Positions 22,801 to 37,800 of a stretch of DNA of 64,000 nucleotides are shown here, piece after piece. Origin of the DNA: Euleptes europaea (lineage: Eukaryota; Chordata; Lepidosauria; Squamata; Sphaerodactylidae). The position numbers and the translations under genes are program-made. Where the stretch lies: assembly GCF_029931775.1 (NCBI RefSeq), contig NC_079325.1, positions 24,471,461 through 24,535,460 on the forward strand. The letters run 5' to 3'. Position 1 is the first letter of the stretch. Each line of letters starts with the position of its first letter. The notes beneath the pieces are model-generated. The model did no database searches and was not told the origin of the DNA. It saw only the letters and a program-made list of their open reading frames with translations.

Positions 22801-25800
22801 CCATTCATCAAATGCAGCTGCTTCGTCTGAAGGGTTGTATCCCCGAGAGTGCAGTGGCTTTAGACAAAGCCCCCCCTCCCCAATCGCTAAAGCTATTTCC
22901 TGGGAGAATCCCCAATGCCAGCTGTTGGCACAGTGGTGGGATGAGTCTCCCCCCATTTCAAGACAGGGGAAAAAGAACAGAGTCAAACAGAAAACATGTT
23001 GGAGCATTTCCTAGCAAATGCTCAGGAATCCCAAGGGATAACCCATCACACATTTAGAGAGCCATGGCAACTTTTCATCCAAGGAAGAAATAAACAGTTC
23101 CACATTTTGTCCCCATTCTCCACTCCCTCCCCCGGTCCCCACTCAGCCCATAGTGCTTAACATCAGAGGAACTGCAGAAATGAGGGTAGGGGTAAGAAGA
23201 AGGCAAGAAAACACTCTGTGGCTTATTGCAAAGAGCTGGTCGGTGGCCTTTACTAGCATACCTTTCCCCTTATGAACACCAAGATAAATGTGCACAGCAT
23301 GAATGAATCAAACTAAGACCATAGGATAAAGTTGAGCAGCAAACCCCACTAATGTGTTGGTAAAGTGTCATCAAGTTGCAGCCAACTTATGGCAACTCCA
23401 TAGGATTTTCAAGGCAACAAACAGATGTGATTTGCCACTGCCTGCCTCTGCGTAGCATCCCTGGATTTCCTTGGTGGTCCCCTATCCAAACACTAACCAG
23501 GGCTGACCCTGCTTAGCTTCCAACCCTTTAATCGTGTTAGTTGCAGTTTTCTGCAAATTTCCCTGCTCTACAATATCTTTTTTAATGATACAGCAACCAG
23601 AGCCATACACAGTATTTCCAGGTGCAGTAAAGGGTAAGGAGTCTGAGGTCTTTTTGTATTAAAGATTACTAAGATGGGACGTGACAGATGTTTATAGAGT
23701 TGCTCACGGAGTGGAGAAAGTAGAAAAGACTAAGAGAACTTTTTCCTCCTCATATAATACTGGAACTCTCAGACACCCAACGAAGTTGCTGGTTAGCCGA
23801 TTAAGGCCACCAAAGGGAAGTATTCCTCCACTAAGAACAATTACGGTAACTTGTGGCATACGTTACCAGTGGATGTAGTGGGAGACAATACTTTAGTATG
23901 CTTTAAAAAAGAGATCAGAGAAATTATGAAGAATAGCTCCATCAATGATTAATACCCATGATGACTAAATGGAACCCCCATATTCAAAAGCAGTAACCCC
24001 CTGAATACCAATGCTGGGAGACAACGTAAAGGGGAGGCTGCTTAGAGGTCTGCTGGACACATCTGGTTGGCTACTGTATGAAAGAGGATAACGAACCACT
24101 GCTCTGATCCAGCGCAACTATTCTTATGTAGGTTTAACCTATTACTGGTGCAAACCATGGTTTGGCACAATGAATGAATTGAACAAATATTCTTGAGTCC
24201 AAAATGTTTCCTTGTTCCATCAAGTAACACTTCCAGGAACCTCCTTAATTTGAATGAGAAGTATCAAACATACATTCTGGTTTGATGCCCAGCCCTGTCT
24301 CACTATCACAAGCCCAGTGCGGGTTAGAACAACTCATGGTGCAATCCTAAACAGAGTAACCTCTTCTAAACCCATTGGTTTCAATGGACTTAGAAGTGTG
24401 CAGATCTGCTTAGGATTGCACCCAAGCCTGCCACCAGCAAGTTTCTTCTACATTTGGAGCCAAATGTCAAAAGTTTTAAATTCTAAGATACAGAGATAGG
24501 AAAGAGTTTCTAATTCCTAGACCCCCTTCTGTGTGTCACCTGCCCACGTGGACTCTTCCTAGCCCTACAAATCTACCAGGCCAGCTTATTTGCAGGCCTA
24601 CTTAACAGTCTCTTATTTTCTGTCAGAACTTGCACCCGCCCCCCACCCAACTATACATAGATGAGGCTGTAGCTCAGTGGTAGAGCACATTACTTTGCAT
24701 GCAGAAGGTAGGAGGTTCAATTCTCAGCACTGGCAGATTTTTTAAAAGGAGAAAATAGCAGTACTAGAAAAGGGTTCTGCCTTTCCTGGGCTAAGGTGGC
24801 ATCACATGTTCAGCCATGAGGGGTCAGCAGTAGCTGTATAGGAGAAAATAGGGATAAGAGTACCAACTGATATGCCAAATTTAATAGACTGCTCCAGAAA
24901 ACTAACAGTCACTCAAAGGGATGAGTTTCTAACCAATTTTTTAAAGGTTAACTTTAAAACAAGCTTACGTGGGGCAGCTGCAAACTGCTGGCAAACAGAT
25001 CAAAACTGTGCAGTTTTACAGTCCCCTCTGGAAATGCAACTGTATAACTGGCTGGGAAACCCAGAGCTATACAACGGTCTGCATTGGAAGAACAGAGCCA
25101 ATCTGGGGTTGGGGTGGGGAAGCTGCACTGTAGAAATGCCACGTTGCATCTCACTGTAAAGGGACAGGAAATTGGCTTTGGAACCTAATGCAGATGGTAA
25201 AATTCTGTAATGCTAGTTTACTGGCGGGGGCGGGGAGGATGCTTGTAGCACAAACACACATAAACCACCTCATCAATGCAAAATGTTAATTTGCTCTGGA
25301 GATCTGAGTCGGTGAAAGTTGGGGATGCACATTTTATGCATCATCACACAACCAGATTTTTTAAAAAGCCGTTTTTAACTTGCTGGTAGTCTACCTGGTC
25401 TTTCACATTTGCAGAAGCTACTAAGGAGCAAAAATGTTGTATGCAAGCACATTTTAAGTCTCTAACACCATGCTGCACTTCAAACGGCAAGCCTTGGGAT
25501 CTACATACCACTTGCCACCTCTGAGATTTGTACGCACTTTTAAGCCGCTTACAAGCAGGTGCAATTTCCTTTACTATTTACAAAACCAGCTGCAGTTCCC
25601 ATCTTTAGCATCCCCAAACCCTCCATTTACAACCTAACATGCTTTCCTTCACAGCATTTTCTTTTTTGCTGGAGTTCTGTAGGCAATCTGTTGTTTTTTA
25701 AAGTGGTTCAATTATTATTATTATTATTATTTTTTAAAAAAACACCTTTATGCAACGCCATATTTAAAACTTAATCATACAGGAAAAACTTTGGTTCTTA

Positions 25801-28800
25801 ATAAAAGAAGTACAAAAGGGAATCTGCTTCTCCTTGACGGAGGCTTCATCTAGTTTCTGGGAAAGGAAGTATATATGCAAGGCGAACAGAAGGACGTTTT
25901 GTTAATAACGGCAAACACGGTGCCAACTCAGTGCGATTTTGCGTAAATATAAAAAATCAAGCGGGCAATTAGCCAAGCAACCAGGCAAGCGGTGGAAAGC
26001 AAAGAACTCACCGTTAAAACTAGCGCATTCCCATACCTTGGTCAAAGAAACAAGCAGACATCAAGGCACTGTTGTTGGACTGGGCGGATTTAATTGTGTT
26101 TGAGAACGGACAAGGGAAGCATTTCATCTTCCGCAGGACACCGATTTGCTTGTGTATTTTCATCTGTGTTAACACCCTTGGCTGCCAAACCAAATGAATG
26201 CGAGTCCTTTCTTTGAAATGGTAAACGGGTATCTCAGTGGATAATTACACGGGAGGCTATTTTTGTCCTTCGGCACTGCAACGGGCAACGGAGCATCCAG
26301 AGAACGTGTCTCTTCCTCGCGCCTCCTCCCCCCTCTGGGCGTGCTATTTTTTGCTACCCTCCCTAGGTGGGGGGGCCTTTCCCAGCAAACGCATAGGGCT
26401 GCTCCCGGCGATGGCCGGTAGCCCTGCAGAATGATCCCTGCTGCTAGCAAGCGGCAAAGGAGCCTAGGAGTTCGTCACAACAGACCCAAACAGCCCCACA
26501 GCATCCACGATCATGTGGAAGAGCACACTGTCCCTCGGCCTAGGAATAGGAAAACTCCCCCCACCCCCGCGCCAGGGAGCCATCCAGCGACGCACACGTC
26601 TGACATACCTTGGGAGAGAAGGTCAAAGGAAGCCGCTGACAGACTCATCGAAAGTCACATCAGACGAGCGCAGGCAATCCATCTGCCCTTTGAGAAGCCG
26701 CTGATCTCGGCTGCTGCCAGATTCTGGTTTTGCGGTAAAGCTGGAATGTGACTCCTCCACCCCCACCCCAAACAATGTGTGCAGCGTAAGTTGAAGAATC
26801 GGAGGAAGCCCTCCCTGGCAGCTGGAGGAGGGCTCTGTCCTCTGTACAGCTCTCTGCCCTTCTTCATGATCTCTAGCGCTCCCCCCCCCAATCCTTCTAC
26901 CCGCCTCCTTTTCCCAATCATGCACCACCGTCTTCTCTTAGATTCAAACAATTATACTCTTTTTCTCCCAACAGGGTCCCAAAGTGGCTGAACAACATCA
27001 CTCTCACCGTCTTCCATTTTATCCTCCCAACAACCTTGTGGAGGTCAGTGAGGCTGAGAGAGAGCGGCTATCCCAAGGTCACCCAGAGAGCTTCCATGGT
27101 AGAGTCGGGCTTCACAGCCTGTGCCTCCCAGATACTAGCCTGACACTATACCACACCGGCTTCATCACTTCTTGCTAAAATATATTCCGATTTCATGCCA
27201 GCCAGTCTGCATAATAATTTCAGTTGCAGAGTCAGACATCTTGGTGGGGCCACGTGGATGTTTATGGCATGGGAAAGTATCCCCATCCTGCGCATGCGCA
27301 TAGCCACACCCTAAAGAATCACAGGAAGCCCAATGCAGAACAAGGACCTTGAGGGTCATATAAACACCTGAATCTGCCTTACACCAAGCCAAGCCACTGA
27401 GGTGGGTGGGTCTGTCTGTCCATATATTTATATTTTTTTACTTATATCCCACCCTGCCCCCAAGCAGCGCTCAGGGTGGCTAATGACAATCATTAAAAGC
27501 AATACAACATTAAAAAATCCCAGTATATAATTTAAAACGAATCAATGTTCAACAAATACATGGTGCACCGAAATCCCACTGTTATCTCACCCTGCTCTAA
27601 TGGACCTATAAAGGATAACAGGTAAAGGTATTGCATGAAGCCATGCAAAACAATGAAAGAGGAAATCCATACGTGATTTCTTCTTAGCATTTTTTTTGTA
27701 GTATGGGAATTATTCTGCGCATGCACCAGGTCAATACTGACCCATGGAGTGATGTCATATCATCACGTTTACTGAGCAGAATGTGTTTACGGGGAGGTTT
27801 GCCATTGCTTTCCCCAGTTGTCTACACATACCCCCAGCAAGCTGAGTACTCATTTTATCGACCTCGGAAGGATGGAAGGATGAATCAACCTTGAGCCGGC
27901 TACCTGAACCCAACTTTCGTTGGGATCGAACTTGGGTCACGAGCAGAGCTTTGACAGAATCCACTACAAAAACATGGGGGAGGCAGGGGGAAAAAGGGGA
28001 GGTTCTGTCCAGTGGCCAGTGTATTTTGCCTAGTGCCCACGAAGTCCTCAACCACATAACTATCTAGCTCAATACTTCCTAACCTGACTGGCCTTCAGAC
28101 AGGGAAAGGTCCTTTCCCAACCCCTGTTAGCTGAGATGTTTTTCACTGGAATTGGAAGCATATCCGTCTGTAGTGCAGGGAAATGGCGTCTGTGAATGTC
28201 TCTGGAGAAGAGGGGCCAATCACTGTTGTCGGTGCAGGCCACAGTGGTCTGTTAACTCGCACTCTGTATGCATCCCTGCAAAAAGGTTCACTCTTAGACC
28301 ACTCAAACATTGCTGACAGAAAGGTCCCATCTGCCCCTTTCTCAGCTGACTTGTCCTCGAAACATGCTGTGATGTTATATTTGTTTCATGCTTAAAAAGT
28401 AAAGATCATAGAGTGGTTGTTCTAAATAAAATACTGTTGATAATCAGCATTTTTTTCATGACTACGGACTATGGATATTGTGGTAATACACCCTACAACA
28501 CAACAGCTCTAACGGGATTATTATTATTATTATTAAAGTTGGCTTCAGCTTAGAATAATTTCCGTACTACCAAAAAAAAAAAAATGCTAAGAAGAACTCA
28601 TGTATGGATTTGCTCGTTCATTGTTTTGCATGGCTTCAATGGCATCAACACTCTCATTGCCATGCTAATATGCTTACACAGGCTTGCAAATCTGATTATT
28701 AAATTTTAAAGCCAACCGATGAAGTAAAAAAAAAATCGACAGTATGTTGTCTGACCTAGGGATGAACACTCAAACTATTGCAAGGGAGTGGCGCTGGTTT

Positions 28801-31800
28801 TAACTTATGGCTAAGAAGACGGGCTTGGAAATGTGGGACGAAAACACATAGTGAAACATTAGAAGGGACCCTGGTGGTCCCTTCCAACTCTATGATTCTA
28901 AGGTAACAGGGAGCAGATCAGCAGGTCACTTCAGTTTTCAATGCTTCCAGGCGCTCACTTTCCTCTTCCCAAAAATAATCTCTTCCTCGAAGCAAAGAAA
29001 CAATGCTGCCTCTTCTTCTACCTCAGTGGCACAGGAGCTTCTTCAGAAGAGCCCAGGAAACATCAAACGTGTGTTGCTGGATTGGAAGCGGTCGCCTCAG
29101 CCACAGGAGCTTGGAAACACCCAATATTTTGTGACTGGCCTCAGCCTCCATGGCAGCCATTTTGTTGTGACGCTGCATTATCTGTTCTCAAAATCCAAGA
29201 GTGCCCACAGTCTCAACAAGGTTGGGGACCCCGCCCTAGATTGCTCTTAGGCAGCCTCTGAAACTATCAGAACAAATGCAAAACAAATGTTTGATTGAAA
29301 TATTTATACCCCACCTCTCCAGGCATCCTCTTAGGATGGATGCAGCTGTTTCCATAATCAGTACCTTCTACATACCCAAAGATGATGATTCCTGGGGTCT
29401 TCTGAAGAACCTTCCTTTCCAGTGAGGTGGAGGAAAGCCAGGGCTTGTTCTATGTTTTGGAGCAGAGGTGCAAGTGCCGCAAACACATCAGTGGTCACCA
29501 TGTTGGAGATCACTGCAGTAAACCATAGGGAGGGCTTTTGCTCACTGACCAGAGCACTTGCTTTGCCAGCACAAGGGTGCAGGTTCAAATCCTGATATTT
29601 CCAGCAAAAGAATTCAAGGAAGCAAGGCTGGAGAAGAATCTCTCTGTGCCGGAGTCCCTGGAAACCCACTAGCTAGGAGATGACACTTGAGCTAGACAAA
29701 GCAGCAGCGTCAGGCAGGTTTACATGTTTTGCGGTTTTCAAACTGGGCACAGAATACCTGAAAGGAAGGATGTAGAGAGAGAGGGAGGTCCTCAGACAAC
29801 TGAAGTCTTCCTCTTCCCCCCATGTCAGCCAAGACCTGAGAAAAGTTGCAAGTAGTAATGCCAGATTCATAAAAGCAACACTGCAGTGAATAGCATCTAC
29901 AGCCTGACCCAGTAGCAATATTCTTTGGAGGTTTTATTGAGTAGCGTGGAAGCTGCACACGTTTCTCATTCACAAAAACCCAGATGCAAGCAGAAAGCTG
30001 GAAAGAGCTGTGTCTTTCAAGCAAGCAGCATCCTTTTTAGCCTCCTGCAGCCAGAACAACTGTTGCTATCCTTGGCTTATAATTACTGTTTTGATTATAT
30101 ATTGTTCAGAGTGCTCTATTCCTAAACAAGACTAGGGAGGTAACAGCACATCAGTGGGATCAAGGCTATAGGAGCTATAGGAGCCCTTACAATTATGGCT
30201 ATAGGACCCCTTACAATTATGCTGTCAAAAGTTGGTGAAGTATTTTTAAAGTATGCATATTATCATGAAAAGATACTTCATCATGCACATTACTTTCCAA
30301 TCTGCTGATAATTCAAAGTAAGCTTGCAGGCTATTGTAAAACAATTAAACTAACTTTTAAAAAACCTTTTTTTTAAAAAAACAAAAACAAAATATAATGT
30401 AAGGTAAGGTTCAATCCCCGGCATCTCCAGTTAAAGGGACTAGGCAAGTAGGTGATGTGAAAGACCCCTGCCTGAGACCCTGGAGAGCCGCTGCCGGTCT
30501 GAGTAGACAATACTGACTTTGATGGACCAAGGGTCTGATTCAGTAGAAGGCAGCTTCATGTGTTCCATAAAGGGAATGATTCACATTACCCGCTTTTGCC
30601 TCTGGCTTTTTTTCTCTAGCGAAGCCCACCTACAGCTTCAAGGTGAAATTAAACAGAAATAAAACGGATTAATAAGCTATGTTTTAAAAGGTCTGTCTGG
30701 AGATGCCTGTAGGAGGTCACCAGAAGGAGAAACTTTGCTAGGCTGCTTTGCTTGCTGCAGGGTTAGAGGGCAAGTGGACCTCACACCTGCCCCATTAACA
30801 AATGTCACCATAAATAATTTTTTTTTTTTTAAAGGTACCACCAACACAAGGGGTGGTGGTCTTTGTCCTGCTTAGCTGACAAGCTGCTAGGAAGAACAAC
30901 AGAAATGAAGCTATGTTCTATTTCTAGGACAGAACACAAATTGGTAACATTCGGGGGGGGGATTATTTTTCATTACTCAGAAGGTTTAGGAGGGGTTGCT
31001 CTCAAGTCACAGTTGACTTATGGTGACCCCGTATGGTTTCCAAGGCAGGAGATGTTCAGAGGTAGTTTGCCATCGCCTGCTTCCACATCATGCCCCTGGT
31101 ATTCTTTGGAGGTCTCCCATCCAAAAACTATCCAGAGTCCTGGTTGAGAGTGCATGACTGGCCCAAGGTCACCCAGCAAGTTCCCATGGCAGAGTGGGGA
31201 TTCGAACCTGGCCTTCCCAGAGCCTAATCTGACACCTTAACCACTATGCCACGCTGGCTCTCAAGGAGCTCTCATGAAAGAAAAGCTTAGTGACCGTGAC
31301 CACAAAGTAGCATTTCTTGGTTGCGTGGACTATTTGATTAGACAGACTAACCAGCAAGTTGAGCCTACTTGTCTAAATTTGGCTCCCGAGTCTGTCACGA
31401 ACTGTTTTACCGAACCATTTCAAGCAAGTGAACAAATGATACATCTCAGGAAAAAAAAACACTGTGATCGAAAATGGACCTCATTATATAATTCAGTTCC
31501 TCCAACATTATAGGCTCGTGACTCTGCACTACAAAAATAGGTTTGTTCTGTAGTTCAGATCTCCACAAAGGCCTATACAGGAACAATGAAAAATTCCCAA
31601 CAGGACCAGTGCTTTCTGAACCAGACACACACAAAATCTACAGATCCCAAAGCCTGTCTCTGCAAAATATGGAGGTGATTAAAATGTTATACCATCGATC
31701 AGATTCTGTCGTCTGCAGGATTGCCAGCCCAGTGCTCTTTTGCGGAAAGTCCTCTGCTTCAGAGGACAAGAAAACAGATCAGATCTTGAACCTTACATTC

Positions 31801-34800
31801 TTACTTACTGGGCATGGAAGTTCTCCCCCATGAGCATGCAAGGCAGTCTCTAAATCTTGTAACTAGGGTTGCCTGTCCTGGCAACCAGCGGGAGACCGGG
31901 GGGGGGGGGGCCCTTTCAGCGACAGTCCTGCCTAGAAATCGCTGCAAACTCTATGGCAGGGGTGTCAAACATACGGCCTGGGTGCCGGATCCGGCCCCTT
32001 GAGAGCTCTTATCCGGTCTGCGAGCCAGCCACCCTCCCCACTCTCAATCTGGGATGGCGAGGCATTGCCCGCCCGGCCCAAGTGACATTTATGTCATATC
32101 CGGCCCTCACAACAATTGGGTTCAACACCCCTGTTCTATGGTTTTACCATATCAATTCTGGTGATTCCTAGAGAGGCATGACATTGCTTCCAGGTTTTTC
32201 TCTGGAAGAGATGTCACCTCATCATTAACAGCATCTTTAAAAAAAATCTCCTGCCAGATGCTGAAGTGCTGGGGCAGGAAGAACAATTTAACATATCAAT
32301 TCCAGGTGGGGGGGGCACAAGGAATCACCGGTGGGATGAACAATTTATGAACCTTTCCCCTCTAGGTTTCCACAGGATCTCAGAGGCTCAGGCAGGCTTG
32401 TTTTATCTCCTCACACTCTCCTTTTCTATCCCCCTTTGTTAGATGCTCTCAACATCCCATGCTTCCAGGAGCATATTTAGTCAATGTCAGGCTATTTGGG
32501 GTTTTTTAAAACATCCTACTTCCCTGCATACCCAGGAAGTCCCCAAAGTACGCAGAGACCCCTACCTAGGGCCAGGAGTTGTTCTTGTGAGTATTCTCAG
32601 GGCTCGAGTCCTCTTTCACATTAGTCCTACCAAGCTTCTCTCCAGTTTCACCACTACCAAACCAGAGCCACTAGCACATTATCAGCCTAGGGTTCTCTCC
32701 TTATACATGCAACAAACAGAGATCTGGACTCTAGATCAGGGCTTCTTAAACTTTTTCCACTCGCCCGAGAAATTCTTATGCAACCCCAGGTATATAGGTA
32801 TATTAAAAAGGTAAAGGTCCCCTGTGCAAGCACCGGGTCATTCCTGACCCATGGGGTGATGTCACATCCCAACGTTTACTAGGCAGCCTTAGTTTTATGG
32901 AGCGGTTTGCCAGTCCCTTCCCCAGCCATCGTCCCTTTACCCCCAAGCAAGTTGGGTACTCATTTTACAGACCTCGGAAGGATGGAAGGCTGAGTCAACC
33001 TTGAGCAGGCTACCTAAAACCAACTTCCGTCAGGATCGACCTCAGGTTGTGAGCAGAGCTTGGACTGTAGTACTGCAGCTTACCACTCTGCGCCACGGGG
33101 CTCTAGGTATATAAAATAAGTATACAAATAAAACATTTACTGATAATAAATCATAAACTTATTTTAAAACAATTTGGTATACATATAATCTTACCATTTA
33201 TTAAAGACAAAAGCAACTCTGCATACTAATGAGATGGATGTGCTGTTTGATTTTTACATAAAAAATTAAATCTTGTTGCCAAATTTTTCACAACCCCCAG
33301 TTTAAGAAGCTTTGCTCTAGATGGTTGAGATGAAGGTGGGTCAGTTTTATTCAGTGCTCTGCATTTCAGAGAAAGACCACACACATATTTCTGGTACCAG
33401 CCAACATCCTGGTTTGGAATCTACACGTCAGCATCCAAGTTCTAATTATGTAAGCTTGCAGGAAACAATCCGGTCAAACAATAATTAGCAAGTGATTGAT
33501 CAACAGCATCCCGGGCAGGAAGCATATACACACACATTAACTAAATTATCTTTACACCAAAACGTAGTTAGAATCACGTGAAACGCATCTAATAATGCCA
33601 ATCATGAGAAAATTATAAATTCTATGATTTTCTGTTTCTCAAGCAGGAGTTTCGCCATATAGACAACAGGGTTGCTGGAAACCAAAGAACAGACTCTCAC
33701 TGACAATCTGCATTTTCCAGATTAAAGCAAAGTTTTATGATGACAACAAGAGTTCTTGAGCATGTTCAAACTCCAGCATCCTGTAAACCTTTCCACTAAA
33801 GAACGTCTACATATATCTGGCCTTAGACCAGACTTATACCAGCTAGGTAGGTCAGGCAAGTCTTTACTTTCCTCTGGGCAACTCTCATACCCTCAACCTT
33901 TCCCTCCTTCCTTCTCTCCTTCCCATACACCAGCCTACCGTTTATTTGCCCTTACCCATTCATCAGTAATATCACTTATTTGCTTTATTTATACCCCAGC
34001 TTTCTCCACAATGGGGACCCAGCTTATGTCATTCCCCTCACACTAACCTTGTGAAGTACTTTAGGCTGAGCCTGTGATTGGCACAAGATCGCCCAGCAAG
34101 CTTTCACATCAGAGTGGGGATTCGAACCTGAGTCTTCCAGATTTTAGTCCGAAATTGTAGCCAATGTACCACACTGACCTTCCTGAGATGTAATGCTGTT
34201 GAACAAGCAAGCAGCCAGGCCTGGATACATCTTGCATGTGGTAGCAAGTCACCTGGTGGTTGCTCTCAGGCCCTGGTCCCAATTAGTCTTCCCTCAAAGG
34301 CCCAAACAGCCCTGGAAAGGACACTTCCCACTCCCCTTTGCTGACAGAACAAGGCATGAAGGCTGACAACACTTTTGTGGTTGCCTAGCAACCCCCTAAT
34401 TTGTTTTAGTTTTCAGATTTTTTCCTAAACCTGATCCCCCCCACAAGTTTGTAGAACAACGTGTCTTGTCTGTTCACGGCTACAGTCTGGATTTAAGTAC
34501 CCACAGATTCTGCCACGTTGAGAAATTAGTTGTATTGATTATGATTATACCTCTTCTGGGACAACTTCCCTGAAGGTCTAGTTCTCCACATATGATCCCA
34601 TGTGCTAATACTGTTTCTTTCCCATATTTTGGAGTGCACAAGAGAGGTGTGTGCACTCTTCACTAAGTCACAGGCATTCTCCACTGTGGCCCCACCCTTC
34701 TACGACGGCTTCTCAGAACCGGTCAGAGGGGTGCTGTCATTATCAACATCCAGAAAAGCTTATAAAGCAGGTCTTTTTCCAGGGGCTTTTTCATATTTAG

Positions 34801-37800
34801 AGACTGCTGAAATGTATGCTGCATACTGAGGCTATCTATGATTCCGCCCCCCCCCCAAAAAAAACTTGCATTGCTCTAGCTCTAATAATTATAAGTTTTA
34901 TAGTATATATTCATAAGCCACATTGTACTTGGAGAAAAAGCAGGGTACCAACAGTTAGAAAAGTTAAGCATGCATTGCTGGGATCTTTTAGAGCAGGTGC
35001 CCGCAACCCATGGCTCTTCAAAACAGACAGGGAATTTCTTAAGGTACACCAGAGGAGTAAGAGGGATGGCTAAAAACCACTATACAAGGCAAAGACTTAA
35101 AGGTTTCCCAGAGTTGTTTTATAGCAAGGGAAATTAAAGAGGAGAACAGCTGCCAGTAATCCAAGTTTAAACCACATACATATTTATGTCAGTTCACTAA
35201 AACAATCACACAATATAATCCATGTATATTATTTATTTTAAGACTGCATGCATTTCACTTCCTAAAAAAAGACTCAACCACCAGTGTTTGGGCTGCAGAA
35301 GCTTTATGGATTATGAATCAAGTTGTCAACTGTCGATAATGTTAAGCTGCATACTTCCAGTTATGCAACTAGGCCTTCTTTGTTGATCTCTTGCTCAAAA
35401 CTTTGACATAAAGGGCCAAACTATTAAAAAGTTGTTCAACTCTGCTTGACAGCATTAAAAGACTATTAAAAAACTATTACGCCTATTATATTAAGTGCTG
35501 TGGAACACAGCAGGATGCTGTGGCTCAATGGTAGAACATCTGCTTGGCATGCAGAAGGTCCCAGGTTCAATCTCTGGCATCTCCAGTTAAAGGAACCAGG
35601 CAAGTAGGTGATGTAAAAGACCCCTGCCTGAGACCCTGGAGAGCCGCTGCGGGTCTGAGTAGACAATACTGACTTTGATGGCCCAAGGGTCTGATTCAGT
35701 ATAAGGCGGCTTCATGTGCCCATGTGCTGCTGCAGTCATCTTGCTTGTGGGGCTTCCTAGAGGCACCTGGTTGGCCACTGTGTGAACAGACTGCTGGACT
35801 TGATGGGCCCTGGTCTGATCCAGCATGGCTTTTCTGATGTTTTCCACACGTTCGGCAGAAGCAAAATACAAAATGCACAGGATCCTAAGTATTTGCAACC
35901 AAGTCCTGTTTAAACCTCAAGCTTCTTGCATAGAGAACGGGGGGGGGGATCCTAAGAAATACAACTCACTTGGGACTTAGAAAAGGAAAAAAATCTAAAC
36001 GTCGTTTGGCAACCTCTCAGCACCCAAGCATTTTTATGCAAAAGGAATGAAGCTGCCTTGACAGGAGGAGGGAAGTATTAAGAAAAGGCCAGAATGCCAT
36101 AAATGGCAATGTATGAATGGCTGAGAGAAGCTTCAGGAGGACCACAAGGCAGGAGGGGCAACAATAAGGCCATTGTTGAGCCAGCCTAAGCGCAAGGCAT
36201 TTAACAGAGCAATTTTTAAATGAGAAGGGACAGTAAGAGCTTTAGCCCCCCCCCCCCAAATGACTGATGTAATCAAAGAGGACATGCTCTGATAAAACCG
36301 AACTATGGATAAACTTGTGACCTGTTCTTGGACAGCGGGCAGATTCTCTAATGAAAGAGTGTTCCAGTACAGCAAGGCTGTCTAACCTCAAGTGAACAGC
36401 TATTCTCGTCCAGACTGTAGAGGAAATTTAACAGCTGCCACATGGAAAGCCTATCCATTCAAATTATACCAAGCTCCCACTCCTACCCACAGGAAGGTAG
36501 GAGGAAGAAATCTGTGCAGCCGAGATGCGCAGCCAAAGAAAGCCCGCCCTGACAGAAAACAAACATGGCCTTGCCACTATCAAGTGATGGGGAAAGCCCC
36601 GTTCGCTCGATGGCCTCACACACAAAATCAGCAGGCCCCTGTGTCCCCATCCATACTGTGCAGTACAAGCCTTCCCTGCACTCCTAACATGTTACAATCA
36701 AGTTGGCCTGGTGCAACATTTCAGAACGACCTTTCACACTGGCAAGAACAATGATCATGTCTGATAATCGTGGGGGGCAGTGGCTCAGTAGTAGAGCATC
36801 TGCTTGGCATGCAGAAGGTCCCAGGCTCAATCCCCGGCATCTCCAGTTAAAGGGACTAGGCAAGTAGGTGATGTTAAAGGCCTCTTCCTGAGACCCTGGA
36901 GAGTCGCTGCCGGTCTGAGTAGACAATACTGACTTTGATGGACCAAGGGTCAGATTCAGCAGAAGGCAGCTTCATGTGTTCACTGGTCTATCTACCCGAC
37001 ACTATGCACTCTGACCGACAGGACTTGTACACAAGGTCATTCCTGGTTTCCCCTTCTACCTTTCTGTGTGCCTGCAGCAAACAAACAAAGAGAAAAACTT
37101 TAGAATGTTTCATGCGTTTTCTTTTGACCCTGAAATTTCCATCCTACTCTCACTCTTCTCTTTTGTGACCGTATTGGTGACTCCCGGTAATAGGTCACGC
37201 AAGGTTCCAATTCTAAGCCAAGAATCTCCAGTAGGGGTGAGCAAACCATCCCAGGGCCATTTTAACTGCACTTCGGGGTTTCATTCCTCTGGCCTCTCAT
37301 CATCACCTTAGAATTGGTTCTTCCTGTTGGAATTTTGCTTCAGAATACACATTTTGAATCGATTTCCCGTCACAAAGATCTGAAGGTAAAAACGCTGAAA
37401 CCGGTGACACGCGGTAGGGCCCCTCCTTGGAAAGGCGGCGGCAAGACCATGCATGTCAAATGCACAATCTTGTAACCCGCTGCATCCATTCGTGCATGCG
37501 ACACAAATTAAGGGGGCTTTCGATTATACTTTGGAAGGGTGCAAAGTTGCACCACAGCCAGAATTCAGCTAAGAGTAGATTTATTCACCCTGAATATTTT
37601 AGGCTTTAGATTACGAGAGCAAACTGAGGGAAGCTTAAAAAAAGAAGAAGATGGAATTGAAGGTACCAGCAGCACGAAGCACCTCTTCACTGTGAACATT
37701 TCTTGCCCCACAACAAATTTTCATCGCCCCCTTCCAACTGCACCCTTTTCCTGCCTGTTATCGTCCCATATACCCATCATTCTCTTCTTAACCTACAAAA

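Noticed and set aside
24662-24735. tRNA-Ala gene
   Set aside because: Good A and B boxes but no clean acceptor stem, and it continues into SINE body. The heads at 14242, 35514 and 36772 were rejected as tRNA genes for the same reason.
26609-26950. Coding exon ending at the second intronic donor (minus strand)
   Set aside because: The frames reaching this donor stop just before it or have no recognisable content; at most a non-coding 5' exon.
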